Below, piece after piece: positions 5,508 through 5,511 of a DNA stretch of 5,511 nucleotides. The stretch's first letter is position 1, and each line of letters opens with the position of its first letter. The notes under the pieces were generated by a model. That model saw nothing but the letters and a program-made list of their open reading frames with translations, did no database searches and was not told the DNA's origin. Origin of the DNA: an uncultured Thiotrichaceae bacterium (lineage in GTDB: Bacteria > Pseudomonadota > Gammaproteobacteria > Thiotrichales > Thiotrichaceae); NCBI GenBank assembly GCA_902727945.1, contig CACVAV010000218.1, positions 1 to 5,511 of the forward strand, read 5' to 3'. Position numbers and translations under genes: made by a program.

Positions 5508-5511
5508 ATGG
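5508..5511 (+). CDS. Start of a probable third operon gene (partial)
   Basis: An ATG at 5508-5510 lies 19 bases after the DUF1552 stop codon and is preceded by CGGAGA at 5494-5499, with nine bases between GGAG and the ATG. There is no terminator-like hairpin in the gap. This is the spacing expected for another cotranscribed gene. Only the start codon and one more base are in the window, so nothing can be said about the product. Confidence 0.45.

Overview
The window looks like part of a cellulolytic gammaproteobacterial chromosome. The reasons are the family-2 cellulose-binding modules, the Asp/Gly/Ser-rich linker, the c-type cytochrome domains and the medium-GC codon use typical of marine or soil polysaccharide degraders (Cellvibrionaceae, Saccharophagus/Teredinibacter or Gynuella-like). 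The genus cannot be fixed from the sequence alone.

Layout: positions 1-56 hold the first 18 codons of a divergent minus-strand gene that runs off the left edge. Positions 57-361 are a 305-base divergent intergenic region. It contains a perfect 8-bp palindrome, a possible 13-codon small ORF with a good ribosome binding site, an extended -10 promoter candidate pointing right, and a hairpin directly in front of the next gene's ribosome binding site. Positions 362-4198 encode one very large secreted protein of 1278 residues. Its order is a Sec signal peptide, two CBM2 cellulose-binding modules, a fibronectin-III domain, a di-heme cytochrome c4-like region, an acidic Asp/Gly/Ser linker, a second fibronectin-III domain, a mono-heme cytochrome c domain, and the full DUF1587-DUF1595-DUF1592-DUF1588-DUF1585 module set. 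The last set carries a fourth CxxCH motif. Twelve bases later, positions 4211-5488 encode a Tat-exported DUF1552 protein of 425 residues. A further start codon with its own ribosome binding site at 5508 suggests a third gene that continues past the right edge.

The two complete genes form a tight operon. DUF1592-family and DUF1552-family proteins are recurrent genomic partners of unknown biochemistry. In this copy the DUF1592 member is fused to cellulose-binding modules and to three cytochrome domains. The most economical hypothesis is an exported multiheme redox enzyme or electron-transfer protein held on cellulose, with the DUF1552 protein as a periplasmic or surface partner. This resembles in concept the CBM2-linked redox proteins Cbp2D and Cbp2E of Cellvibrio japonicus, but the catalytic module here is different and uncharacterised. 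The fusion is the main reason to look at this window again. The function is inference; the domain order, heme motifs and operon spacing are visible in the sequence.
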